From positions 1-64,000 of the forward strand of contig NZ_JACWZY010000008.1 in NCBI RefSeq assembly GCF_014699005.1: DNA of 64,000 nucleotides, read 5' to 3'. The position numbers and the translations under genes are program-made. Source of the stretch: Spirosoma profusum. GTDB lineage: Bacteria > Bacteroidota > Bacteroidia > Cytophagales > Spirosomataceae. Below are positions 44,138 to 52,861 of the stretch, one piece after another (within the stretch, counting starts at the first letter, position 1; every line of letters begins with the position of its first letter). The notes beneath the pieces were generated by a model that did no database searches, had not been told where the DNA came from, and saw nothing but the letters and a program-made list of their open reading frames with translations.

Positions 44138-46315
44138 TCATTTCAATACTACTTCGCCCGTTTGGGCATCTAAAAGTAAGGTTGATCCGCGTTCCAGCGG
44201 AATCGTTACCGATTTTCCACTTTTCAGACGTAGCGTTCGTGTACCACCGTCTTTGGTATGTAGCAATAGAAGTCCGGAATTCGCATACGTGAAATCGTTA
44301 CGTTCGTTATAAATGTGGCAACCCGCCTGTCGGAAAATTTCGCGAAATCCTTCGGTTCCATTCAGGGGCAATCCGCAGAAAATCGACGTAAAATCTTTCG
44401 ATTTTTTTCGGGCTGTAATAACCTGTTTACCCGTCTGCAACTCAGCCAGTGGCTCGGCGGCTTTGTCATTCACAGCCACGAGCGGCTCTACAGGCCCACT
44501 GAATTTGTAGTCGTAAGCCGGTTTCAGGAATGTAACGTTTGGCGTCTGTTTACCATCGATACGTTCCAGATTCATGCCCGTCAGCGATTTTACAAAGGCT
44601 AAATCGAGTCGTTCGCCGTTTGTATAGCCCGTCAGATAATTCCAGACGATGGTACGTCCGTCTTTCGCTACGTTGTTCAGAATGAAGGTTCGCTGCCTAT
44701 CCGTTAGCTTATAAACATTCATAAAAACCACGGCTTTATACTGAGCCAGATTGACCCGGTTCAGGTCGAAATCATAGACATGATCGCCGACTGCGCCGGA
44801 ACGCATAGCCTGCTCAATGGAATGATCCAATACGTTAACCGTGATAGGTAACGGCGCCGATTTTAGGTAATAAAATACATCCTGACTCCAGACGTAAAGT
44901 ACATCAGCTTCAGAATGATATGGAACAGTGAGCCGCTTTTCGAACAGTTCTTTTTCGGCCTTCATCACGGCCAGATACTTCGGGTCATCCCACCAGCCAA
45001 AGCCTTTCTGCGGACCAAAATCATAGAACCAGAAGCCAATGCCCCGCATCAGGGGCAGTAACGCACAACGCTTCATGATGCTGGCATACGTAGTGTCGTA
45101 GCGAGAGGTGTAACGGATATTTTCAAAGTCATTCTTGTATAGATAGCCGTTGTCGATTTCGTCGAACCAGAGTTTATTGTGCAGCAACGTCGATTCGATA
45201 ATGCCGCGCGAATTTCCAGAGCCCCCTGCTTTTCGACTGTCGGGCCAGTACGTTTGCGGAGCGGATAAATAATCGATGTAGGGGCTGTCGAGAACTTGTT
45301 GGATAAATAGGTGGCCGCCAACAGTTTGGCGATTGAACGTCATGTGCAAGTAGCCGTAGAAAATGCCCGTAACCAACGGCCGAGGCCAGTTTTCTTTCGC
45401 CAGTCGGCAGAAATAAATGGCATCGTCGGCTACGACCTGCTGCTGTGCGGTGAAGTAATCAATGGTACGTTGGTCCTGAATGGGATCTTTAAAAAAGCCA
45501 TCCTGCGTTTTGAGCCGTTCTGCTACGTTGGGCACCGTTGCGTTGTCGAACGTAGCATTTGTCGATTGCCAGTTTTTTTGAAGTGCCGATACCGTTTTAT
45601 ATTTGGTTTTGAGCCAGTTGCGGAAATAGTTCGTCATGGCTGAACCCGTATCCGGATCGTGTTCGATGAAGCCCCAGTAATGCCATTCGCCATAAATGCC
45701 GCCCGCTACGTGCATACCAATCAGGGCGTTACCTTCTGGTGTTTTCGAGAGTTTCTGGCAAAGCTCAACCAGTTTCTGACCAGATTCCTGACGCCATCGA
45801 GTCGATGCCAGGCTTGCCCGCAAAGCTGCGTGAATGTCGTGTTCTTCGTTATGATGTGGTGGTCCGGCCAGCAGCGTTGTATCGACCGGTGTATCAGCGT
45901 ATTGGGTGCATTCTTCCGGGTGCGCCTTATTCCACCAGAAGGGCGCATTTACGTGGATACGTAGCACGACACCCGCTTCGGGGCATTGGTCGAGTACACC
46001 CCGAATCTGTCGTTGCGCCTTCCGAATGTCAAGTGTGTCTGAGTTTTTGTACCAGATATCCTCGAACCACAAATCGACCTGGAATAGACGAAAACCAATC
46101 TGACAGAAGTTATTCAGATTTCGGGCCGGCACTTCTTCCCACGACCAGCGCCCGCCGTATGCATGTGTGAGTGCATAAAACGTTGGCGTTTGCGGGTTCC
46201 CGTTCACAAAGAGCGTCGGCCGGCCGTTAAATGGCTTTATCTCAGCCGATTTGTGCGATTGCGCCAGCAAGCCTAAACAGAGTAAGCAGAATGCAATTGA
46301 TAAATAAATCTTCAT
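44138..46315 (-). CDS. GH42-like glycoside hydrolase
   Basis: 725 residues. The signal peptide ends near GLLAQ (1-19). A TIM-barrel region spans about 40-420, with RLFQVDLWFED, GIYGEWHYWGF (Glu as possible acid/base) and KLWFDEIDNGY (Glu as possible nucleophile). A GATase-like beta-galactosidase trimerisation domain follows at about 470-600 (VLYVWSQDVFYYL ... YKAVVFMNVYKLTDRQRTFIL), then a C-terminal beta-sandwich. The build is that of family-42-type beta-galactosidases, but sequence identity with characterised members looks low and specificity is unknown. Palindromes D and E flank it on both sides. Confidence 0.78.
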   Translation of the reverse strand: MKIYLSIAFCLLCLGLLAQSHKSAEIKPFNGRPTLFVNGNPQTPTFYALTHAYGGRWSWEEVPARNLNNFCQIGFRLFQVDLWFEDIWYKNSDTLDIRKAQRQIRGVLDQCPEAGVVLRIHVNAPFWWNKAHPEECTQYADTPVDTTLLAGPPHHNEEHDIHAALRASLASTRWRQESGQKLVELCQKLSKTPEGNALIGMHVAGGIYGEWHYWGFIEHDPDTGSAMTNYFRNWLKTKYKTVSALQKNWQSTNATFDNATVPNVAERLKTQDGFFKDPIQDQRTIDYFTAQQQVVADDAIYFCRLAKENWPRPLVTGIFYGYLHMTFNRQTVGGHLFIQQVLDSPYIDYLSAPQTYWPDSRKAGGSGNSRGIIESTLLHNKLWFDEIDNGYLYKNDFENIRYTSRYDTTYASIMKRCALLPLMRGIGFWFYDFGPQKGFGWWDDPKYLAVMKAEKELFEKRLTVPYHSEADVLYVWSQDVFYYLKSAPLPITVNVLDHSIEQAMRSGAVGDHVYDFDLNRVNLAQYKAVVFMNVYKLTDRQRTFILNNVAKDGRTIVWNYLTGYTNGERLDLAFVKSLTGMNLERIDGKQTPNVTFLKPAYDYKFSGPVEPLVAVNDKAAEPLAELQTGKQVITARKKSKDFTSIFCGLPLNGTEGFREIFRQAGCHIYNERNDFTYANSGLLLLHTKDGGTRTLRLKSGKSVTIPLERGSTLLLDAQTGEVVLK

Positions 46316-46404
46316 TCCAGGTAAAGGATGATGAGGGCACTAATCATTTATTCTTTTGTCATAAATGGAGCTTGAGGTTTGCCAATACCAAATACATTAG
46401 ATTA

Positions 46405-46498
46405 TTTTTTGTCATGCTGACGAAGGAAGCATCTTAAGCTTTCCTAATTCACTTATAAGGATACCTTAAAATGCTTCCTTCGTCAGCATGACAAAAAA
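46405..46498. repeat. Dispersed long palindrome, copy E
   Basis: Arms TTTTTTGTCATGCTGACGAA ... GGAAGCATCTTAA and the mirror image. The left arm begins 89 bp after the GH42-like ATG and the right arm ends one base before the esterase stop, so it is directly 3' of that gene. Shares the TGACGAA variant with copy C. Confidence 0.88.
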
Positions 46499-46499
46499 G

Positions 46500-47531
46500 T
46501 CATTTCGTTTTGGTTTTGAGCCAATCCATCAACCGCTCCTGATACTCGCCAAGGTAACTATGTTCAACGCCCTCAATTTCTTTCCACCACAGCGATACGC
46601 CTGCCTTCAGGAGATCATCTTTGAGTTTACGATTCTCTACGTTCAGCCACTCTTTTTCGCCCCAAACCATCCAGACAGGCATGTCTTTAAATTTCGCGGC
46701 ATCGTCATAAGTCACGTTTTTACCCAATGCGGCTGAATACAAACCGACGGCGGCCCAGCGATTCATCGTTTTCTGAGCAATGCGGAACGTACCACCGCCA
46801 CCCATCGAGAAACCATAGAGATATTGCCGTTTGGGGTCAGTCTTGAATTGGTCATCAAAATCCTGTAAACATTCAAAAATGTCGGTTTCTGCTACGTCGC
46901 GATAGCCTTTGTCGCCCCGCCCCCATGGATAAATCATGAAACCTTCCCGGCGACTCATCTGAGACGTAGCGCCCGCCGGTTTTGGTTGTAAATAGTCGTA
47001 GAGCATGTGCCAGGGCGGATTATTCGTGCCACCACCGCTCCCATGCAGTTCTACGTAAAAAGGGAAATTGGTTTTCGTAGACGTAAAGTCCTTTGGTAGA
47101 AACAACCAGTAATAGCTGTTTTTCCCATCTGCCTTGGATTTGAAGGCCATAATTAGAGGCCGGGTTCCTTGCAGATACGTTTCCCATTTGGCGCCTTCGC
47201 CCTGAAAAAAAGACAGCGTACCAACGGCTGCCTGCAGATGTTTATCTTCAGGACGCAGCCTGTGCGTCGAATCGAGGCTCATTCGTATAACCGACTCGAA
47301 GTGGCGTTTCAGTAGTGGATTTTTCTCGTTTGCAGCCAACGTCCGTAAGTGGGTAACTAACTGTTGTATCTCGTTACGCTCGCTTGCCCAGGGCAATTTG
47401 GGTGTTTCACTGGTATTGCCCGAAGTCGCAGCCTGTGCATGGCAATAGAGGCACGTAGCGATTAGAGCTAGTAAAAAGACATATTTTTTATAGGTAGATG
47501 CAAACGTATTCATCCGAATTATGAGATTCAT
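46500..47531 (-). CDS. Exported esterase/peptidase of the alpha/beta hydrolase fold
   Basis: 343 residues. A start at 47513 (MNTFASTYKKYVFLLALIATCLYCHAQ) gives the best signal peptide; the track start adds six residues. The nucleophile elbow is GFSMGGGG (Ser about 220), an oxyanion segment is FYVELHGSGGG, the acid may be the Asp or Glu in MPVWMVWGEKEW, and the His is in IEGVEHSYLGEY. It is of the polysaccharide-esterase/LpqC kind. Within the utilisation region it would remove acyl groups from a glycan in the periplasm. Its stop touches palindrome E. Confidence 0.8.
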   Translation of the reverse strand: MNLIIRMNTFASTYKKYVFLLALIATCLYCHAQAATSGNTSETPKLPWASERNEIQQLVTHLRTLAANEKNPLLKRHFESVIRMSLDSTHRLRPEDKHLQAAVGTLSFFQGEGAKWETYLQGTRPLIMAFKSKADGKNSYYWLFLPKDFTSTKTNFPFYVELHGSGGGTNNPPWHMLYDYLQPKPAGATSQMSRREGFMIYPWGRGDKGYRDVAETDIFECLQDFDDQFKTDPKRQYLYGFSMGGGGTFRIAQKTMNRWAAVGLYSAALGKNVTYDDAAKFKDMPVWMVWGEKEWLNVENRKLKDDLLKAGVSLWWKEIEGVEHSYLGEYQERLMDWLKTKTK

Positions 47532-47659
47532 GTTGCAAACAACGCATCCTGAGCGGCTTACTTATCCTGCTTTATCCTGACTATCGACAAAGCAGGACAA
47601 ACCCTCGCTGGGAATTGACTTTCTTGCCAAACATTCGTTTTTCGTCCCAATCGAGAACT

Positions 47660-49345
47660 ATGAAATCGTTTTATAAAGCTCTTCTACTTTCTGTATTCAT
47701 TTTTAATAGCTTATCTGCCAGTTTCGGCCAGCAGTCAACTCAATTTGGCAAAGGAACGGATGAATATGGTACGTTTTTCAATAGCCTGAAAGATCAGCTT
47801 GTTCATACGCAATATCGAAAAACGGTTCATTTCGGCGGGAAGGAACGTAAACAATTTGTGCAATGGATTCGAGATCATGTACATGTGATGAAAGCCATGA
47901 AATACCTGGAACCGGATATCAGTACGTTCTGGCAGTTTTTCATCGAGCAGCAAACGTCCGAAGGTCTTTATTTCGATTACTATTACCCAATGGTAGCGCG
48001 GGAAAATCACCGGCTCAATCTGTTCGAGAAGCGGTATTGGAAAGTATTCGCCAGAGATACCATTCAAATGCACCGGCTGCCGGTCGAGGCCGATCTGGAA
48101 TACCTAATGGTTGAGGGTGGGCATTATATCTGGCAGGCCACCGGCGATACGTCCTACCTTAAAACCTGGATTTCCCGGCTCGAAAAAGGAATTCGTTATT
48201 CGATGACCGATCCACTACGTTGGTCAAAAAAATACCAGCTCGTGAAGCGCGGATATACCCTCGATACGTGGGATTTTATGCAGTTGCCGACCACGCGAGC
48301 CGAATACGTAAGGCAGGGCAAGGACGTACAGACCGGCATTTTCAACATCGATGAAAATACACCGATGGGAATTATGCACGGTGACAACAGCGGTACGTAT
48401 GCAGCCTGTCGGCAACTGGCTCAGCTTTACGTTGCATTAGGCAATTCAGCAAAAGCAACGTATTGGACTGAGCAGGCCGATGGCATTCGAAAACGTACCA
48501 ATGACCTTTGCTGGAACGGGAAATATTATGCGCATTTTATTGCTGATGACCCAGTTCCCTCCTACCTGAACATGGATCAGAAAAATACGCTGAGTTTGTC
48601 GAATCCATATGACATCAACCGGGGCTTGCCGACGGACGGCATGGCCCAGTCGATTATTCAGACGTACGAGAGTCTGAAAGGAAAAAACGTAGAAAATTCA
48701 TTTGCCGAATGGTTCGGCGTTTACCCGCCCGTTGAGCCAAGTTACGCGGATTATCTGCCGGGTTCTTACATGAATGGTGGCGTCAATACGATTGTTGGCG
48801 GAGAACTGGCGAAAGCCGCTTTTCAGCATGGTTTTGAAGAATATGGCGTGGATATTCTAAAACGTATGATAGAACTCAATGAGAAACACGGCGGCAAACT
48901 GCCCGTTTCCTACAAACCCGATGGCACGGTTGACGAAGGCATTCCGGACAACTGGGGACAAGCGGCCATTATGAGCGCAATGATCGAAGGACTGGCCGGC
49001 GTTGTCGATCTGGGCCACTCGTTCGAACAGGTTGAACTGGCGCCCCGCTGGTTAGCAGCCGGGAAAAATGAAGCTGATATAACCATTGCTTATGGACCTT
49101 CAGGAAAATATCTGCACTATGGTTATCAGCATAATCCGCAACGCAAAACCATTACGTTGTCCATCGACGGAGCCTCAAAACAATACAATCTCCGTCAACT
49201 TTTACCAGCAGGAAAGCGCTTGAAACGCCTGGCAATCGATAATAAAACGAGCGCTTCAACGCTCGAAACTGTGCGGAACAGCCAATACGTTCAGGTGAAG
49301 AATATACCCGCTGGAAAGCATACTATTGAGCTGGTTTACAAATAA
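47660..49345 (+). CDS. Exported six-hairpin glycosidase-like protein
   Basis: 561 residues from ATG 47660. The signal peptide ends near SASFGQQ (1-23). The body is an (alpha/alpha)6 barrel-type catalytic domain: FVQWIRDHVHVMKAMKYLEPDISTFWQFFIEQQ, ENTPMGIMHGDNSGTYAACRQLA, WNGKYYAHFI, GIPDNWGQAAIMSAMIEGLAGV. Candidate acids are the Asp in HGDNSG and the Glu/Asp around DEGIPDNW. It resembles amylo-1,6-glucosidase and GH63/GH15-type families without a clear single match. It is divergent from the esterase and may share its control region. Confidence 0.72.
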   Translation: MKSFYKALLLSVFIFNSLSASFGQQSTQFGKGTDEYGTFFNSLKDQLVHTQYRKTVHFGGKERKQFVQWIRDHVHVMKAMKYLEPDISTFWQFFIEQQTSEGLYFDYYYPMVARENHRLNLFEKRYWKVFARDTIQMHRLPVEADLEYLMVEGGHYIWQATGDTSYLKTWISRLEKGIRYSMTDPLRWSKKYQLVKRGYTLDTWDFMQLPTTRAEYVRQGKDVQTGIFNIDENTPMGIMHGDNSGTYAACRQLAQLYVALGNSAKATYWTEQADGIRKRTNDLCWNGKYYAHFIADDPVPSYLNMDQKNTLSLSNPYDINRGLPTDGMAQSIIQTYESLKGKNVENSFAEWFGVYPPVEPSYADYLPGSYMNGGVNTIVGGELAKAAFQHGFEEYGVDILKRMIELNEKHGGKLPVSYKPDGTVDEGIPDNWGQAAIMSAMIEGLAGVVDLGHSFEQVELAPRWLAAGKNEADITIAYGPSGKYLHYGYQHNPQRKTITLSIDGASKQYNLRQLLPAGKRLKRLAIDNKTSASTLETVRNSQYVQVKNIPAGKHTIELVYK

Positions 49346-49411
49346 CTACCAGTTTTTGCTGTATTCACTTAACAACAAGCATTCGAAGTTGCGTAGATCA
49401 AACAGATTCTA

Positions 49412-50560
49412 TCAGAAATCAACTTCATAGATTTGTTTAAGCTGGCTTTCATTCATGCTGGGCGGCAAGAGCCGAAAGACGCTGTTTCGCAGCCAGGCAA
49501 CTATCGGTCGCTGCGTTTGCGCAACCTGACCAATTTGCCGGGAACGATCCGTAATGTAATGCGTACGTTTCAATCGCCGTTGTTCAAATCGCTTAAACGC
49601 ATCCGAGGCCAAACCACCCTTATTCAGTTCATCAGCCAGCACAACAGCATCTTCAATTGCCTGACAGGCGCCCTGCCCCATATTGGGCGTTGTTGCGTGG
49701 GCTGCATCGCCTACCAAAACGATGTTATCAAACGCATAGCGAGGAATTGGTTTTAAATCAAAGATGTCGTTCCAAAGCAGATTTTCATTTTTGACTCGCG
49801 CGAGAACCTGCGGAATTGGCTCATGGTAGTCGCCAAACAAACGTAGCAGATCTGAAGTCCTAAACTGACGCATCTTAGGATCATTCGGCTGGGCATTCAC
49901 GCAGGCAAACCAGTACAGGAGATTGTCTGCTAAAGGGGCCATTCCAATACGTCCATTAATACCCCACGTTTCCGTCGCTGCGGTTATATCCAGACCTGTA
50001 CTATCAATAACCGATCGCCAGCAGGTATAACCAGCGTAGCGGGGGTGGCTGTCGGGCACGAGCTGTTGGCGGATTGGTGAATGTATACCGTCGGCAACAA
50101 TCAGGTAATCAGTCGAATGCTCAGTACCATCGTCAAAATGAAGAATGCTACGTTGCCCTTCTTTACTGACACGAGTTGCGCGTTTACTGGTTATAATGGG
50201 CGTATCAGCTACTTGATTCAGCAATTCCCGATGCAACGCCCCCCGGTGAATGGTAAAGTTGTCAATCCCATATTTCTGACTGATACGTTTGCTATCGGTA
50301 CGGGTAATAATACGTCCCTGCTGGTCTAGAATGGTAAACGCGTCAAGAAAGCGGCCAGCACTAAGGATTGCTTCAGCAATACCCAGTTTTTGCAAGGCTT
50401 TGACAGCATTGGCGGCCAGACCGAGTCCGGCGCCTAAGGCTTTTATGGTTGGAGCGGCTTCGAAAATAGTCGGCTGAAGACCGATCTGCCGCAACGCAAT
50501 GGCGGTAGTTAGTCCGGCAATGCCAGCGCCAATGATGGTGAATTGTTCGTGAGTACGCAT
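49412..50560 (-). CDS. FAD-dependent aromatic-ring monooxygenase
   Basis: 382 residues. The Rossmann motif IIGAGIAGLTTA has its glycines at 11-16, with LGAGLGLAANAVKALQKLG, the DG fingerprint (VADGIHSPIRQQL) and GD motif (LVGDAAHATTPNMGQGACQAIEDA). This is the class-A flavoprotein hydroxylase pattern (UbiH, TetX, salicylate hydroxylase). No signal peptide, so cytosolic. The substrate is not evident. It lies downstream of the barrel gene on the same strand, separated by a hairpin. Confidence 0.9.
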   Translation of the reverse strand: MRTHEQFTIIGAGIAGLTTAIALRQIGLQPTIFEAAPTIKALGAGLGLAANAVKALQKLGIAEAILSAGRFLDAFTILDQQGRIITRTDSKRISQKYGIDNFTIHRGALHRELLNQVADTPIITSKRATRVSKEGQRSILHFDDGTEHSTDYLIVADGIHSPIRQQLVPDSHPRYAGYTCWRSVIDSTGLDITAATETWGINGRIGMAPLADNLLYWFACVNAQPNDPKMRQFRTSDLLRLFGDYHEPIPQVLARVKNENLLWNDIFDLKPIPRYAFDNIVLVGDAAHATTPNMGQGACQAIEDAVVLADELNKGGLASDAFKRFEQRRLKRTHYITDRSRQIGQVAQTQRPIVAWLRNSVFRLLPPSMNESQLKQIYEVDF

Positions 50561-50618
50561 AGTGAAATGGTTATATTTATTTTACTCAGAAAGTAAAATC
50601 GAACTACTCAAAATAAAG

Positions 50619-50661
50619 AGGGAACTGGTTAAAATTGGTTCGCCAATTTAGCCAGTTCCCT
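50619..50661. terminator. Long hairpin downstream of the barrel gene
   Basis: AGGGAACTGG-TT-AAAATTGG and CCAATTT-AG-CCAGTTCCCT form a long stem around TTCG. It is located just 3' of the barrel gene stop (50669) and before the monooxygenase start, so it probably ends that message, although the T-run is weak. Confidence 0.65.
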
Positions 50662-50668
50662 TCGTTAA

Positions 50669-51256
50669 TTAGAAGCGGCCTCCGCCAATATCGAAGCCAA
50701 GTTTTACAGCGAAGTAACTATTCTTACTATCAATGGCCGAGTTGATAAATTTGGCCGTTGTATTCGGAACCAGATTGTACTCGACCCCGAACACAAAGTG
50801 ATCGGCCTTGATACCTATCCGAGCCATACCGCCAAATTTGTTTTCGGTCACGAATTTAGCTTCATACGGAGTCTGGTTTTCATAGATGGTAATCGTACCA
50901 CCCGAAGTGACCCTAAAACCACCGGCACCTATGCCAATAAACGGACGAACGTTTCCATTACCAAACAGATAGGTAGCTGTAGCTATGGTTGACCCAATGG
51001 CTGCTACGTCGCCGGAGAGCATTGTGCTGTTGTACGTTACACCTCGTGCTACGTAGGCAGCTTCCAGGCGAAGGCCCAGATCAAAGTTGTCGGTGACACC
51101 GTACTTCGGCTCGATAGACCAAGTTCCTCCACCCGAAAGGCCAGAACTATTTGGGCGGGCGTAGCCCCCTGAGAAATTAATTTTAAAGGGCTTGTACTCT
51201 TGTGCGGTGGCTGAAAATGCCATCAAAACGAAAAAAAGCAAGTGAATGCGTTTCAT
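50669..51256 (-). CDS. Small outer-membrane beta-barrel protein
   Basis: 195 residues. A signal peptide (1-18, LLFFVLMAFSATAQ) precedes an eight-stranded barrel pattern: KINFSGGYARPNSSGLSGGGTWSIEP, FDLGLRLEAAYVARG, RPFIGIGAGGFRV, FGVEYNLVPN and the terminal YFAVKLGFDIGGGRF. It resembles OmpX/OmpW-like proteins of Bacteroidota. Upstream, at 51348-51400, lie repeated TTGAGTAAAC boxes that are candidates for LytTR control. Confidence 0.8.
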   Translation of the reverse strand: MKRIHLLFFVLMAFSATAQEYKPFKINFSGGYARPNSSGLSGGGTWSIEPKYGVTDNFDLGLRLEAAYVARGVTYNSTMLSGDVAAIGSTIATATYLFGNGNVRPFIGIGAGGFRVTSGGTITIYENQTPYEAKFVTENKFGGMARIGIKADHFVFGVEYNLVPNTTAKFINSAIDSKNSYFAVKLGFDIGGGRF

Positions 51257-51347
51257 GATTGTTTTTGTTTGTAAAAGATTGATTAATAATTGTTTAAGTT
51301 TTAAAACTTGATCAAAATTAGTAGGAGTTAATCGGATAGACTGGCAT

Positions 51348-51399
51348 AACTGAACGTGCGGAAGGTTTGAGTAAACAATCGGTTTTCGCTTGAGTAAAC
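51348..51399 (-). promoter_or_regulatory. Candidate LytTR operator upstream of the barrel gene
   Basis: On the minus strand GTTTACTCAA occurs twice, 23 bp apart (complement of 51390-51399 and 51367-51376), with GTTCAG a further 21 bp on. 51348-51383 is repeated in inverted form at 58698-58733 with two mismatches in 36. Direct repeats of about 10 bp at roughly 22-bp spacing are what LytTR-domain regulators bind. It lies about 90-145 bp upstream of the ATG of the barrel gene, in the same orientation. Confidence 0.6.
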
Positions 51400-51436
51400 G
51401 GTCGAAAAAAGGTCTTTTGAACTATCCGGAAACGAC

Positions 51437-51476
51437 AAAATCCGGAACGTAGCAACCTCGCTACGTTCCGGATTTT
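51437..51476. terminator. Perfect 17-bp stem hairpin
   Basis: AAAATCCGGAACGTAGC, six-base loop, GCTACGTTCCGGATTTT. A-run and T-run on the two flanks give bidirectional terminator form. Together with the hairpin at 51535-51566 it forms a double stop after the GNAT gene. Confidence 0.75.
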
Positions 51477-51568
51477 ATTGTAAGCTGGAATCAATTATCT
51501 GTCCCTGATACTGCGTTTTTTTTTGCTGATGTATTAGTCCCGACGGCATCTTGCTGTCGGGGACTACC

Positions 51569-52012
51569 TTAAAGTTGCCATTCCCACACTTCGCCGTCTT
51601 CGGGATGAATGACCGTGCCTACCCAGCTAAATCCGATCTTTCGGAGAATCGCCGTTGAGGCATTTGATTCTGGCATCGTTTGCGCTTTGATACGTATACC
51701 CGAATCGGTCGTTTGCGCGATACGTACTAAATCGCGGGCCATCGCTGTGGCAATTCCCTGTCCCTCAAAATCAGGAAACGTAAAGTAGGCAATTTCAACG
51801 GCGTTGGCCGAAGGTGGTGTTTTGAAAGCGCAGGTGCCCACTACGTTGTTATTTAGCAAGGCGAGGTATCCGGTCCAGGGCGGCACAAATCCGCTGGTTT
51901 TGTACAAAGTTACAGTTCCGTCAATAACGTCTGAAATCAAGTCTGATAATGGCCCTGGCACGTTGAGTATTTCACCAGATTGACCAATTGGTACTAATTG
52001 AATTACTGCCAT
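51569..52012 (-). CDS. GNAT-family N-acetyltransferase
   Basis: 147 residues. The acetyl-CoA site is recognisable as EIAYFTFPDFEGQGIATAMARDLVRIAQ (about 88-115), with the conserved Q-x-x-G-x-A loop, followed by the C-terminal ASTAILRKIGFSWVGTV strand. Similar GNAT proteins carry out acetylation of small molecules or protein N-termini; the substrate is not evident. It is monocistronic, with two hairpins after its stop. Confidence 0.85.
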   Translation of the reverse strand: MAVIQLVPIGQSGEILNVPGPLSDLISDVIDGTVTLYKTSGFVPPWTGYLALLNNNVVGTCAFKTPPSANAVEIAYFTFPDFEGQGIATAMARDLVRIAQTTDSGIRIKAQTMPESNASTAILRKIGFSWVGTVIHPEDGEVWEWQL

Positions 52013-52116
52013 AATTTGGTAATTTATTGCATTCGTGTAATTACCTGTCCATTTCTAAATAGCTCTGTTTTTCAGCCATTTGTGGATTAGCAACGTAGTG
52101 AAAGATTGATTTGGAT

Positions 52117-52857
52117 TTAACCCAATTGCTGTATTATTTCTGCTTTTTTCCGGCGCGACACTTCCACGGCCGTCCCGTCTTTCAGGACCAGAAATCCTTC
52201 ATGGTCAATAAAGGAAATTTGGGTTCTGTTGACCAAATGCGACTTATGAGTACGTAGAAAACCATAAGGAGTTAGCAGTTCTTCGTATTCGCCCAGGTTT
52301 TTGGAGGTCAGGTACTGCTTATTCAGGGTGGTGAAGAATTTGGTATAACCTCCCAGCGCTTCGCAGCGAATAATCTCGCTGGGTAGAAAGAAATGAATGC
52401 CTTCACGAGCGGGAACGGCCAGCCGAAATTGACCGGGATCATCGGCCTGCATGTTCTTAATGATATTTTTTAACTGCTCAGGCTGATAGGCCAATTCCCC
52501 CTGTCGATGGGTGTAGCGTTGTACCGCGTTCACTAAATCCTGTGCGTCGATGGGTTTGAGCAGGTAATCAAAGGCGCTAAACCGAATCGCCTGAATCGTG
52601 TATTCGTTATAAGCCGTCGTAAAAATCACCTGAAAGGGACGGTGCTGCATCCGGCTCAGTACGTCGAATCCGTTGAAGTACGGCATTCGAATGTCAAGAA
52701 ATAAAATGTCGGGCCGAAACTGCTGAATGGTGGTTGTTGCTTCCCGGGCATCGTTGCAGACCAGTACCTGCCCGATTTCGGGAACATATCGTTCCAGCAT
52801 CAGGCGCAATACGTCGGATGCTTTCAGTTCGTCGTCAATGATGAGTGCTTTAAGCAT
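52117..52857 (-). CDS. LytTR-family response regulator
   Basis: 246 residues. A CheY-like receiver (1-120) has the acidic pair in IIDDE, phospho-Asp 55 in LFLDIRMP, the Thr/Ser of FTTAYNEYTIQ and the Lys of LLKPID. A C-terminal LytTR DNA-binding domain (about 145-246, REGIHFFLPSEIIRCEALGGYTKFF ... FLRTHKSHLVNRTQI) binds direct repeats. It follows the sensor kinase by 4 bp and is its cognate partner. The repeats at 51348-51399 and 58698-58754 are its likely sites. Confidence 0.95.
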   Translation of the reverse strand: MLKALIIDDELKASDVLRLMLERYVPEIGQVLVCNDAREATTTIQQFRPDILFLDIRMPYFNGFDVLSRMQHRPFQVIFTTAYNEYTIQAIRFSAFDYLLKPIDAQDLVNAVQRYTHRQGELAYQPEQLKNIIKNMQADDPGQFRLAVPAREGIHFFLPSEIIRCEALGGYTKFFTTLNKQYLTSKNLGEYEELLTPYGFLRTHKSHLVNRTQISFIDHEGFLVLKDGTAVEVSRRKKAEIIQQLG

Positions 52858-52861
52858 GGTC

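Larger units (their letters stand above)
51257..51568. other. Intergenic region with operator boxes and two hairpins
   Basis: 312 bases without a gene. Contains the 51348-51399 boxes, a 17-bp perfect stem (51437-51453 with 51460-51476, AAAATCCGGAACGTAGC and complement) and a second hairpin (51535-51566, TAGTCCCGACGGCA and its near complement) directly after the GNAT stop. The stems likely end GNAT transcription; the first contains ACGTAGC. Confidence 0.6.

Noticed and set aside
51427-51480. Perfect 17-bp inverted repeat as an insertion-sequence end
   Set aside because: The loop is only 6 bp, no transposase is nearby and it directly follows a gene, so it is read as a terminator.
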